Positions 48,026 through 56,947 of a DNA stretch of 64,000 nucleotides are shown here, piece after piece; position 1 is the first letter of the stretch; each line of letters opens with the position of its first letter. Under the pieces are notes generated by a model. The model made no database searches. It was not told where the DNA came from and saw only the letters and a program-made list of their open reading frames with translations. Source of the DNA: an uncultured Algibacter sp. (GTDB lineage: Bacteria > Bacteroidota > Bacteroidia > Flavobacteriales > Flavobacteriaceae); contig CANMZT010000002.1 of assembly GCA_947502405.1 (NCBI GenBank), positions 124,001 to 188,000 on the forward strand, in the 5' to 3' direction. A program made the translations under genes and the position numbers.

Positions 48026-49153
48026 TTAATCTAACTTTAAAATCTCACTCCCCGCCATTAAAAATGCTCCGGTACCAAAATTTTGCCAAGAACCTGCAGA
48101 TGCTGGCTCTGGAGATGCTCCTATATTTTGAACCCAACCTACGCGTCCATCGTCATGTTGGCATTTAGCAATGGCATTCCAAGCTTTTTTTACTGCTGGT
48201 GTATGCTTTTTATCTACTAAACCATTATTAATTCCCCATGCTAAAGCAAAAGTGTGAAAACCACTTCCGCTTACCTCTCCATGGTTATAAGACTCTGGAC
48301 ATAATAGACTTGTGCGCCATAAACCATCTTCTGGTTGAATTTCTAACATTTTTCCAGCCATTTCTTTAAATAGTTTCTCGTAAAACGGTCGGTGCTTATA
48401 GTCTTGTGGCATATCATCTAAAATTAAAGCTAAACCTGCAATAACCCATCCGTTTCCTCTAGACCAAAATACTTTTTTGCCATTTGGTTCTTTAGTATCT
48501 TTATTGTTGCCTTGCCATACAAAACGCATATCTCTAGCAAATAGTTGCTCTTCCTCATCATATAACTTATTATAGGTTTGCATATAAAATTTATGCATCT
48601 CTTCTAAGTATTTAGGTTGCTCTGTGTGTTTTGCATATAAATTTAACACTGGCGGTACCATAAATAAGGCATCACACCACCACCATAAAATATCTTTACC
48701 TTCTTTACCTACATTTTTACCCGACTTCCAGTTATTATCTTCAAATAAATGTGCATCTAAAAACTTTTTTGTTGGTTGTAAGTCTACAAAGTTTTTTCTC
48801 TTCTCGTTTCTATCAATGTATATGTAACTATATGAGATAGCCACATCATCAGCGTGATGTAAACGTTTATAGGTTTGCCAGTTATTCCAATAGGCTTGAT
48901 TTTTTAAGGCCGCCATATACATCATATTTTTGGTTGCCTTGTGTGCTCTGGCAACTCCTGTGTAATATGCTCCTGCTGTCCAATCGGTTGGTGCAAGCGC
49001 AAAAATTGGGTGCACTTCTTGCCATTCTAAAGCTTTAATCATAGATGCTTTTACTTTAGCCTTATCTATGGTTTGGGTTTCTGCTACTTTTTGAGCGGTT
49101 GAACAATTAAATAATAGCACAACTGCCAGAAGTGTTAAAAATGTTTTACGCAT
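48026..49153 (-). CDS. GH105 unsaturated glucuronyl hydrolase
   Basis: A 375-residue protein with a signal sequence (either a lipobox LLFNC or signal peptidase cleavage after STAQ). It is an (alpha/alpha)6 barrel with [25 protein letters not shown] (D161 is a candidate catalytic Asp) and [14 protein letters not shown], all typical of GH105. It removes the 4,5-unsaturated uronic acid left at the non-reducing end by the ulvan lyases, so it links lyase cleavage to the downstream glycosidases. The gene starts 6 nt after the stop of the GH3 gene and is clearly in its operon. Confidence 0.9.
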   Translation of the reverse strand: MRKTFLTLLAVVLLFNCSTAQKVAETQTIDKAKVKASMIKALEWQEVHPIFALAPTDWTAGAYYTGVARAHKATKNMMYMAALKNQAYWNNWQTYKRLHHADDVAISYSYIYIDRNEKRKNFVDLQPTKKFLDAHLFEDNNWKSGKNVGKEGKDILWWWCDALFMVPPVLNLYAKHTEQPKYLEEMHKFYMQTYNKLYDEEEQLFARDMRFVWQGNNKDTKEPNGKKVFWSRGNGWVIAGLALILDDMPQDYKHRPFYEKLFKEMAGKMLEIQPEDGLWRTSLLCPESYNHGEVSGSGFHTFALAWGINNGLVDKKHTPAVKKAWNAIAKCQHDDGRVGWVQNIGASPEPASAGSWQNFGTGAFLMAGSEILKLD

Positions 49154-49159
49154 TATGTT

Positions 49160-51424
49160 TTATTTTTTTAGTTTGAATGTTGTTTCTAAATACTCTTTTG
49201 AAGATGTCCCTACCATAACGGTATAATCACCAGCTTCTAAAACTTTTTCCATTGAAATACCTGTAAACTCTAACATTTTTGGTGTTATGGTGAATGAAAC
49301 GGTTTTACTTTCGCCAGCAGCTAATTCTATTTTCTCAAAACCTTTTAGTTCTTTGTCTGGTCTTGTTACCGAGCCAATTTCATCTTTAATGTATAGCTGC
49401 ACTACTTCTTTGGCTTTCATACTTCCGTTGTTAGTTACTTTCACGCTCACTTCAAGTTCTGTATCTGGTGTAATTTCTGCGTTAGATATTAAAATGTCTG
49501 AATATTCAAAATCGCCATAACTTAAGCCATGACCAAATGGAAATAAAGGTCCTTGACCCAAGAATAAATATTCTTTTTTATAGTTGATTTCCTTCATGCT
49601 ATAGTGAAACGGTATTTGCCCAATAGAACGTGGAATTGTAACTGGTGATTTACCTGATGGCGACACTTCTCCAAAAACAATTCTAGCTGTAGACTCATCT
49701 CCAAACTCACTTAAATCCCAAACATCTAAAATAGCATCGGCATGTTCTGCAATGGCATTTATAGATAAAGTTCTTCTATGTTTTAAAACTACAATAACTG
49801 GTTTCCCGAGAGCTTTAATTTTTTCTATTAGCTCATCTTGCGGGCCAACAGGATCAATAGTTGCTCTATCTCCTAAAGTACTATTACTAAAATAGGCTTC
49901 TTTTGATGTGTATTTATCACCACCTAAAAATAGGATAGATACATCTGCAGATCTAGCTTTGTTAACCAAACTTGCTATAGCTTTTGGATCTCTATCTAAT
50001 AGTTTTGGCGCTCCACCTTTTTGATTTGTTAATTGAAATCCCTTTTCTGACATGAATTTTACGTTTGAACCAGCAACAGATTCAAACATCTCTTTTGTAT
50101 TCTCTTGCAATAAAGGACCTAACAAAGCTACTTTTAAAGATTTTTCTTTTGAAAGTGGTAATGCTTTATCTTCATTTTTTAATAAAATGATAGATTCTAA
50201 ATCTGATTCTTTTGCCAATTCTAAAGAAGATGCTGCTCTGTTTCCTTTCTTTACGTCTTCTATATTTATGTAAGGGCTATCAAAAAGTCCTAGAATGAAT
50301 TTTGTTCGTAATACACGTCTTACTGAGCGATCTATCAGTTTTTCTAATTCTGGATTTTTCTTTACCATTTCTGGGAGATACGAATATGAGTCTTCAGCAT
50401 ATAAATCAATATCAATACCAGCTTCCAGTCCCATTTGTGCTGCAGCTTCTGGAGATTCTGCAACATTCATAAAGTAAAATAAACGTGCAATATCGTTTGA
50501 GTCTGAAACCACATAACCTTCAAAGCCCCATTGATCACGTAATACACCTGATAACAATTCTGGATTTCCATGACTAGCCACACCATTTAAATCGCCATGT
50601 GATGCCATAATCCCCAATGTTTTAGCCTCTTTTACAGCAGCTTCAAATGGTGGGTAAATTTCATCAATAAGTGTTCTTTCAGAAATTTCAATAGCAGCAA
50701 AATTAGAACCTCCTAATACTTGTCCGTAACCTGCAAAGTGTTTTGCTACAGCACCAATGTGTGTGCCGTTTCCTAAACCTTCATAATTACCTTGAACACC
50801 AATTATTGCATTTTTAACCATTTGTGTGGTTAAATAGGTATCCTCCCCAAAAGCCTCACTCATACGTCCAAAACGTGGGTCGCGAACCACATCTGCTTCA
50901 GGCGAATGACACATGTGCATCCCTCGTAATCTGGCTTCTCTACCTACAACATCCCATTGGCGTCTCACTAAATCTGGATTAAAAGATGCTGCCGATGTCA
51001 TTGGACGACCGAACTTGGTACAGCCTTCTGCATCTACACCGTTATAAGATTCTGTAACAAATAGCGCAGGAATACCCCAACGGTTATTTTCTATAATATA
51101 TTTTTGAAGCTCGTTATTTAGCTTTGCAGCAGCTACAGCATCAATATGCTCGCCTGGGTTTTTAATACCTGCAATACCGAGTTTCAACTTTTCTATTACT
51201 TTATCTGAAAGCTTTAAGTTGCCATTTTCATCAGGTTTAGCACCAATGTTAGCATGAAAAATACGCATTTGCGCCACTTTTTCTTCTAGTGATAACTTTG
51301 GAAGCAATGCTTCAACACGTTCGTCGATAGATAAAGAGGCATCTTTATAATCTTTTGAAACGGTTTCACCACAAGAAGTGACAACCAGACTGATTAATAA
51401 GCATAACGAAAATAATTTCTTCAT
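49160..51424 (-). CDS. GH3 beta-glycosidase (beta-xylosidase or beta-glucosidase) lipoprotein
   Basis: A 754-residue lipoprotein (VVTSC, cysteine at residue 18). It has the N-terminal barrel with LFVTESYNGV, KHFAGYG and VVSDSNDI, where D308 is the expected nucleophile. The central alpha/beta domain follows, and a C-terminal fibronectin-like domain (LEVSVKVTNNGSMKAKEVVQLYI) ends the protein. Ulvan contains beta-linked xylose, and GH3 enzymes in ulvan loci include xylosidases, so release of xylose in the periplasm is a reasonable inference. It lies 21 nt downstream of the GH43 gene and 6 nt upstream of the GH105 gene. Confidence 0.9.
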   Translation of the reverse strand: MKKLFSLCLLISLVVTSCGETVSKDYKDASLSIDERVEALLPKLSLEEKVAQMRIFHANIGAKPDENGNLKLSDKVIEKLKLGIAGIKNPGEHIDAVAAAKLNNELQKYIIENNRWGIPALFVTESYNGVDAEGCTKFGRPMTSAASFNPDLVRRQWDVVGREARLRGMHMCHSPEADVVRDPRFGRMSEAFGEDTYLTTQMVKNAIIGVQGNYEGLGNGTHIGAVAKHFAGYGQVLGGSNFAAIEISERTLIDEIYPPFEAAVKEAKTLGIMASHGDLNGVASHGNPELLSGVLRDQWGFEGYVVSDSNDIARLFYFMNVAESPEAAAQMGLEAGIDIDLYAEDSYSYLPEMVKKNPELEKLIDRSVRRVLRTKFILGLFDSPYINIEDVKKGNRAASSLELAKESDLESIILLKNEDKALPLSKEKSLKVALLGPLLQENTKEMFESVAGSNVKFMSEKGFQLTNQKGGAPKLLDRDPKAIASLVNKARSADVSILFLGGDKYTSKEAYFSNSTLGDRATIDPVGPQDELIEKIKALGKPVIVVLKHRRTLSINAIAEHADAILDVWDLSEFGDESTARIVFGEVSPSGKSPVTIPRSIGQIPFHYSMKEINYKKEYLFLGQGPLFPFGHGLSYGDFEYSDILISNAEITPDTELEVSVKVTNNGSMKAKEVVQLYIKDEIGSVTRPDKELKGFEKIELAAGESKTVSFTITPKMLEFTGISMEKVLEAGDYTVMVGTSSKEYLETTFKLKK

Positions 51425-51445
51425 TTTAGAGTTTTTAGTTGTTGT

Positions 51446-52789
51446 TTAATTTTTGAATTGAAATCTATTTAATGTGAATGATTTATGTTTTATTCCTTTG
51501 AACACAAAGCATATTGACTGTACGTCTTTCAAATTTTTAGTATGGAATTGTCGTTTTTGAAGCGTGTAGATATCATTTTTAGGCACACCACAAGCAAATA
51601 ACAATCTACCTTTTGGATTACCTTCTCTCACTTCTATTTCTGTATCTTCACGAGCAATAACTTCTAATTCTAAGCTATGTTTATCACTTAAACCTTTTAT
51701 GTTTGGATAAACGCTGTAACTTAATTCTTTTTCGGGCTGAATTGAAAAACCACCGATGGTATTTTCAATTTTAGTTATTCCATCAGATTTAAAATAATCC
51801 TCAGCTTCAATACTTTTATTCGCTTTATAATTTCCAACACCTACACCATCAACTCTTATGGTTGCCATTTCGCCATTTGCTTTATAATGCACGTAACTTA
51901 TAAAACTGTCTCTAAAATAGCGATTTCCTGTTTGACTGATATCACAATATATATAATACCATTGGTTGTGCCACTCGAAGAAGGAGCCATGGCGTCCTTG
52001 TAAAAATCCATTTGGCCATGTGGGCGCATCGTAACCATCAGCGAAACTGTCTTCTTTTATAACGGTATCTTTATAATCGTAAGGGCCATACAAATTATTA
52101 GACATGGCATAAAAACAGCCCCAAGATAAATAATATTTACCATTGTATTTATGTACAAATGGTTTATCATCAGTCGGCATTTTTTTGTTTTCGCCATCGG
52201 TGTTGTAAGGACCTCTTACACCTGTAATCTCTAATTTTTTAGGAGCTTCAGCTAAACTTATCATGTCATCATTTAGTTTAGCTATGTAATAGTCCCAAAC
52301 ACCAAAAATGATATAGTGACTACCATTTTCCTCAAAAATCGCCATATCGTATTCGTGAGTTGGCGTTAAATCTGAATTTAAAAGTGGTTTTCCTAAAACG
52401 TCTTTCCAAGGACCAACTGGCGAATCTCCTACAACAACACCGGTTTGTTCGTTGCCTTCAGAAAAATACCAATAATATTTCCCGTTTTTAAAAGCGGCAT
52501 CTGTTGCCCAACATCTTGTAAAATCTTTTCCTATATAGGTATCTTTAGGGTGTAATACACTTCGTTTTGTCCAATTGACTAAATCTGGAGATGACCACAC
52601 CCACCAATCTTCCATTATAAATTTATCATTGTTTATCGATTTATCGTGCGATGCATAAACGTAAGCGGTATCGTTAAAGATATGTATGTGTGGATCGTTT
52701 AAGCCTTGGTTAGGCACAATGGGGTTTTGAGCCTGTAAATTCACCAGGATAAAAAACAACAAAAGTATAGTTGAAACCTTTTTAATCAT
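51446..52789 (-). CDS. GH43-like glycosidase (xylosidase/arabinosidase type)
   Basis: A 447-residue secreted protein (signal peptide ends NLQAQ, residue 21). It is a five-bladed propeller of GH43 type with D32 in GLNDPHI as general base and D148 in HEYDMAIF as the pKa-modulating residue. Where most GH43 proteins have an EGP/EAP general-acid motif before the KxNGKYYL strand, this one has D208-K-P, an apparent Glu-to-Asp change. A C-terminal CBM6-like sandwich occupies ~335-447. It may be a beta-xylosidase as in other ulvan loci, but the altered acid leaves activity open. It is the first gene of the GH43-GH3-GH105-sulfatase unit. Confidence 0.8.
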   Translation of the reverse strand: MIKKVSTILLLFFILVNLQAQNPIVPNQGLNDPHIHIFNDTAYVYASHDKSINNDKFIMEDWWVWSSPDLVNWTKRSVLHPKDTYIGKDFTRCWATDAAFKNGKYYWYFSEGNEQTGVVVGDSPVGPWKDVLGKPLLNSDLTPTHEYDMAIFEENGSHYIIFGVWDYYIAKLNDDMISLAEAPKKLEITGVRGPYNTDGENKKMPTDDKPFVHKYNGKYYLSWGCFYAMSNNLYGPYDYKDTVIKEDSFADGYDAPTWPNGFLQGRHGSFFEWHNQWYYIYCDISQTGNRYFRDSFISYVHYKANGEMATIRVDGVGVGNYKANKSIEAEDYFKSDGITKIENTIGGFSIQPEKELSYSVYPNIKGLSDKHSLELEVIAREDTEIEVREGNPKGRLLFACGVPKNDIYTLQKRQFHTKNLKDVQSICFVFKGIKHKSFTLNRFQFKN

Positions 52790-52805
52790 ACTAATAAATT
52801 GCTGT

Positions 52806-52840
52806 TAAAGATAAAATATGATACACTTAGACCCGTCCTG
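52806..52840 (-). promoter_or_regulatory. CAGGA promoter of the GH43-GH3-GH105 operon
   Basis: Coding-strand AGTACAGGACGGGTCTAAG has CAGGAC at 52835-52840. TATCTTTA (52806-52813), close to TAnnTTTG, follows after 21 nt. The ATG is 17 nt beyond the box, so the leader would be short. The distal half-site is degenerate, as in the promoter at 45540. Confidence 0.55.
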
Positions 52841-52902
52841 TACTGTTATGGTGATTTAGTTATTTTTTAACCTAAGTGTAATATTGAAGTTTGAATAAAA
52901 GC

Positions 52903-54753
52903 CTATTTCCGTTGTAATAAAATAACCCAGTCTTTTTCTGGTGTATTTGGTGGTGCTCCCAATTCTACAATGCCTGACGATTTTACAGAAGTTACTGAAC
53001 CTTCTTGCAAGCTTCCGCCGTTTCGTGGGTCGTACCATTTTACTTTAAACGTCTGATTTGCAACTTCTAAGTTCAACTTAATATTACCTGAATTTGCTTC
53101 AGCGTAAATAGCATAAACCTCTCCTTCTTTTGCAAAACAATACGCTATATCTACAGAAGAAATTAAATCGTTACAAGGTTCCATTTCCCAAAACGGAATG
53201 TAATTATTAAAAAATTGAAGTGCATACTGGTTTTGATCCCAAAACAAATCTCGACTTCTAAAATCTTGACAGGTTAAATCTGAGTTTGGGCTGGCATAAC
53301 CAAAATACCATTCCACGCCAAAACCACCAGCCATAAGGGTGCCCCACATGGCTCTACCTCTGGCATAATTATGTTCTGGATCTTCGTCGTCTGGCAATAA
53401 AGCAATGTTGGCTTTACCTGGTTCGTCAACAGCTAATGCCCACTTTTTTCCTGTAGCATTAGATTTTTCTCGCCATTTTAAAACTCTATCATGAACATCA
53501 TTGAAATCTGGATGCCTTAATTGTAAGGATGCGCCTGTTAGTGGCGATTGGTCGCCAATTAATTCTGCATAGCGATCGTCTTTATTTGGAAACGTATGTA
53601 TCACTAAATGACTGTTATAAGCATCTAATTTAGACGCATAATCTGCCACTTTTTTAACCTCTTCAATAGGTTGATTATTCTCTTCTCCCAAATTCCAATT
53701 CATGGATAAGTGATGACCAAATCGTGCAATAAGTTCTCTGTAATACAGTTTACCTTCTACACCAAACACACCTTTATCCATGAGATGATCGGTTTCTGTT
53801 TCATGGGTTTTAAAATGAAGAAACATACCTTTGGTTTCGGCATATTCAAAAACACGTTCCCATTGGTCTAATTTTGAAACATCAAATCGTGTTTTATGAA
53901 ACATGGTTTCCCATGCCTCCTTATTTTTCTTGGTACTTGCATAAGCCTCGTAATCTCCAATATGCACTTTTAAAAGGTGTGGAAAAATATTCCTATCATC
54001 TCCATCAACGTTAAAAGTTAAAAACGAAAACACATTTAGTCCTTCACTAGCCAAATAATTAATGGCTCCTAAAAGATTTTTCCCTTTTGAATTTTGCCAT
54101 AAATATGGGGTTGCGGTTTCTTCAAAATCTTTAGCATGTGGCTCCCATGCTTTTTGAAATCCGAGAGCATTAGTGGATACATCAAAATCTGTATATGCTA
54201 ATAGATTTTCAGGTGCATCCACCCCTAGTTTAATGAAGTATTTTTGGGTTTCAGCAAATTTCAAATATGATTCTCCCAAATACTGTAGTTTTCCCTTTGC
54301 TCTGTTATCTATTCCTATCTTATCAGAATCAGTGACAATAAAGCTTCCCTCTTGACCATCCATAAAACCTGCACTTGAAGCATTTTCCACATCGTCTGCA
54401 ACCGCAATATTATCGCCCTTTTTAAATGAAGTTGAATAAGTCCATTCTCCTGTAGTATTGGGCGTAAAACGTACTTGCCAAATATTACCTGACGCACTAC
54501 TTGTTTCAGCTGAATTACCATCGGTGGCATAAAACCCTGGGATTTTAAAAGTTTCATCCCCATTTTTAAAGGTTACATCTAGACGGTAATTTAGAAATGG
54601 ATTATTTTCATCCATTTCACTTGTTTTTGGCCCTTCAAAATTTAGTGCAATTCTGTGCCATTTTTTTAATTCGCCTTCTATTCTAACGTCTTCATATTTT
54701 TTACATGCATTTAAAAGACACAACGAAAAAATGAGGTATACGAATTTATGCAT
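52903..54753 (-). CDS. DUF5060-type putative glycoside hydrolase lipoprotein
   Basis: A 616-residue lipoprotein (LLNAC, cysteine at residue 17). An N-terminal DUF5060-like sandwich (HRIALNFEGP, FTPNTTGEWTYS) precedes a TIM-barrel-like region with NLGEENN (E357 or E358 as candidate acid/base) and VDEPGKAN (E444 as candidate nucleophile). A small C-terminal sandwich ends KDWVILLQ. I do not know a characterised activity for this family in ulvan breakdown. It is 3 nt downstream of a beta-propeller lyase gene and surely co-transcribed with it, which suggests that it processes that lyase's products. Confidence 0.65.
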   Translation of the reverse strand: MHKFVYLIFSLCLLNACKKYEDVRIEGELKKWHRIALNFEGPKTSEMDENNPFLNYRLDVTFKNGDETFKIPGFYATDGNSAETSSASGNIWQVRFTPNTTGEWTYSTSFKKGDNIAVADDVENASSAGFMDGQEGSFIVTDSDKIGIDNRAKGKLQYLGESYLKFAETQKYFIKLGVDAPENLLAYTDFDVSTNALGFQKAWEPHAKDFEETATPYLWQNSKGKNLLGAINYLASEGLNVFSFLTFNVDGDDRNIFPHLLKVHIGDYEAYASTKKNKEAWETMFHKTRFDVSKLDQWERVFEYAETKGMFLHFKTHETETDHLMDKGVFGVEGKLYYRELIARFGHHLSMNWNLGEENNQPIEEVKKVADYASKLDAYNSHLVIHTFPNKDDRYAELIGDQSPLTGASLQLRHPDFNDVHDRVLKWREKSNATGKKWALAVDEPGKANIALLPDDEDPEHNYARGRAMWGTLMAGGFGVEWYFGYASPNSDLTCQDFRSRDLFWDQNQYALQFFNNYIPFWEMEPCNDLISSVDIAYCFAKEGEVYAIYAEANSGNIKLNLEVANQTFKVKWYDPRNGGSLQEGSVTSVKSSGIVELGAPPNTPEKDWVILLQRK

Positions 54754-54756
54754 TGG

Positions 54757-56853
54757 TTATTTTATTACAATACGCTTTACTAAGGTATTATTTTGATTTG
54801 TTAGTTGTAGAAAATACACACCTTGACTAAACTTTGAAAAATCAACTTGGTTTTGTACAACTTTACCTTTATCTAAAATTTGTCCTTGTATATTAACTAA
54901 AGAATATTCAAGGTTTTGAACATTAGATTGAATGTTAAAAACACCTTCACTTGGGTTGGGGTATACTAATACCTTTTGGCTTGTAAAATCATTTGTACTT
55001 AAAGATGATTTTAATTCAAATTGAATTTTATCAGGCTCACTTGATAAAGATCTTCTTTGAGTAATTCTAACAGTATTTTCACCTTGATTTAGCGTAATAT
55101 CTGGAATTCTCGTTTCTAGATATATATTCCAATCAAATGTTCTTGTAATTAGAACATCGTCGTACAGAGTTCCATTAATTTCAATATCCATTATGGAGTC
55201 ATCCCTATTCCTATTTGCAGCTAAAAGAATAAAATCATAGGTACCAGCTGTATCAACTTGAAATTTATGTTCTATAAATTGATTTGAAGAAAAAGCATCT
55301 ATATATTCTCCTCCAGAAGCTGTAGTATTTGTACCGATATTAATATCATTTGATGCTGTGGTATAGTCTTCTGCTTCTAATGATATTAAAACTGGGGCAT
55401 CAACTTCTGATAATGTAAACTCTTGAAAGTATAATGGACGCTTATCTCCCACTCCTGGTGTATTGTTTCCAGTATTTTCCATGAGATAAACATATAGTTT
55501 ATCTCCAGTAACAAATGCATCAAAATGAGCAAAATTGATAGATTCTGTTCCGGTGTAAACTATTTTCCAATCATTTTGTCCTTCTAATGTGGTTTTTATA
55601 TTCACTTTTCCCCCTAAAAGCTCCACCATGAATACATGGTTTTTATAACTGTAAACTTCTCCACGAACTTGTGGATTAGGAATTAAGCCACCTGCAGCAC
55701 TAGAAAAATTGGCCTCTGAAGCAAGCTTGTAATAATGTACGTTTATATTATCTACTCTGGTTATAAAATGTATGGCGCCATTTTCAGTTACTGTCCATGA
55801 TGGATCTGCAGATGTTCTTGGTAGTGTTGCTGTACCATGATCATCACCTGGTTGTGCGATTTGAACTGGATCTACATTTGGATTAATATTATTTCGTATT
55901 GGGAGTGAAATAGGATTATCGTTAACATCAAACCACTGACTAGATTGATTTTTTGGAATGTCATTTGTATACGCATAGTATAAACCACTATTTATTAGAT
56001 AACCATTACTTGTACTACTTTCTTTATTTGTAGCATAGCGGATAGAAAAACCAGAATAAAATTTACCGTTTAGAAAACGTTCTCCACCATACATGTTATT
56101 TCTGTTTGGCAATGGCAATGTACCATCATGAAACAACCAGTTATTAGACCATCCAGTACCGTTGTAATGTGCCATAAATATATCTCCATTTCCAGAACCA
56201 CCTTTTCTATATCTAGTAACCAAACTTCCATCATCAGCTCGATGAATCATAGGATAGGTCATGCGCTCGTAATTTTGTCCAGATTTTAAAAAGTTCCGTT
56301 TCGGCTCAAAAATGTCTAGAGTAAATTCATTATCAGGCACAAAAGCCATTTCTTTTTTTGAAACAGAGTAGTTAAAGAATACCGTTGGTAAGGCACTTTT
56401 ACTGTATGCGTGTAAATCGTATATAATATGAATTGTATTATCTATTGTACTTACACCAATTGCAGCTGTATTATGAGAATCTCCCCTAATACCTGTGCCG
56501 TTAAAAAGCTCTCCAGATTGTCCAACATGTTTATGAGGAAACTCAATAGTAACCCAATCAGAATTAGGTACATTGAGATTTTTTCTTGATAGCATTAGAT
56601 TGCGGGTATCCATACCCCCTTTATACCAAGTTACAAAGGCATAACCATTTATTACATCTACACAGTCTCCATGAGGCGATATTCTTTGCGCAAATCTATA
56701 GTTTACATTCCTAGTTCCTGCAAAAAACAAACCACCTTCACCATCACCGGACACTCTAGTTGAACTATCTAAAGTTGAGACTAATTCTTTTTGAGCATTT
56801 AAAGAAAATAATAGTAATGTTAGGCATAACGATATGTAATACTTCTTCTTCAT
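54757..56853 (-). CDS. Beta-propeller lyase (PL24/PL25-type) with CBM6-like module, T9SS-secreted
   Basis: A 698-residue protein with signal peptide (ends LFSLNAQ, residue 20). Residues ~25-490 form a BNR_4-type beta-propeller with RISPHGDCVDVINGY, RGDSHNTAAIGVS and YDLHAYSK, where the two histidines keep the 21-residue spacing seen in the lyase at 30966. A CBM6-like sandwich (~500-620) and a T9SS sorting domain (~630-698, ending RIVIK) follow. It has no trefoil. It should be an extracellular ulvan lyase, or a lyase for a related uronic acid polymer. It starts a two-gene unit with the DUF5060-type protein. Its promoter is not clear. Confidence 0.78.
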   Translation of the reverse strand: MKKKYYISLCLTLLLFSLNAQKELVSTLDSSTRVSGDGEGGLFFAGTRNVNYRFAQRISPHGDCVDVINGYAFVTWYKGGMDTRNLMLSRKNLNVPNSDWVTIEFPHKHVGQSGELFNGTGIRGDSHNTAAIGVSTIDNTIHIIYDLHAYSKSALPTVFFNYSVSKKEMAFVPDNEFTLDIFEPKRNFLKSGQNYERMTYPMIHRADDGSLVTRYRKGGSGNGDIFMAHYNGTGWSNNWLFHDGTLPLPNRNNMYGGERFLNGKFYSGFSIRYATNKESSTSNGYLINSGLYYAYTNDIPKNQSSQWFDVNDNPISLPIRNNINPNVDPVQIAQPGDDHGTATLPRTSADPSWTVTENGAIHFITRVDNINVHYYKLASEANFSSAAGGLIPNPQVRGEVYSYKNHVFMVELLGGKVNIKTTLEGQNDWKIVYTGTESINFAHFDAFVTGDKLYVYLMENTGNNTPGVGDKRPLYFQEFTLSEVDAPVLISLEAEDYTTASNDINIGTNTTASGGEYIDAFSSNQFIEHKFQVDTAGTYDFILLAANRNRDDSIMDIEINGTLYDDVLITRTFDWNIYLETRIPDITLNQGENTVRITQRRSLSSEPDKIQFELKSSLSTNDFTSQKVLVYPNPSEGVFNIQSNVQNLEYSLVNIQGQILDKGKVVQNQVDFSKFSQGVYFLQLTNQNNTLVKRIVIK

Positions 56854-56900
56854 CTTTATTTTTTTTTACTTAAGTCCTCTCGTTCTAGCTTAACTTACAA

Positions 56901-56937
56901 AAAAAGCCAGTAAAGTCTAGAGTTTTACTGGCTTTTT
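56901..56937. terminator. Terminator of the sulfatase-GH78 gene
   Basis: Arms AAAAAGCCAGTAAA (56901-56914) and TTTACTGGCTTTTT (56924-56937) form a perfect 14-bp hairpin with a 9-nt loop and a T-tract on the - strand side. It lies 11 nt past the stop codon of the gene at 56948 and isolates it from the lyase gene downstream. Confidence 0.92.
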
Positions 56938-56947
56938 AAATTTATTA

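Noticed and set aside
56854-56900. CAGGA-type promoter for the lyase gene at 54757
   Set aside because: Only a weak GAGGAC is present, too near the ATG for a -7 box at the right distance and without a second half-site.
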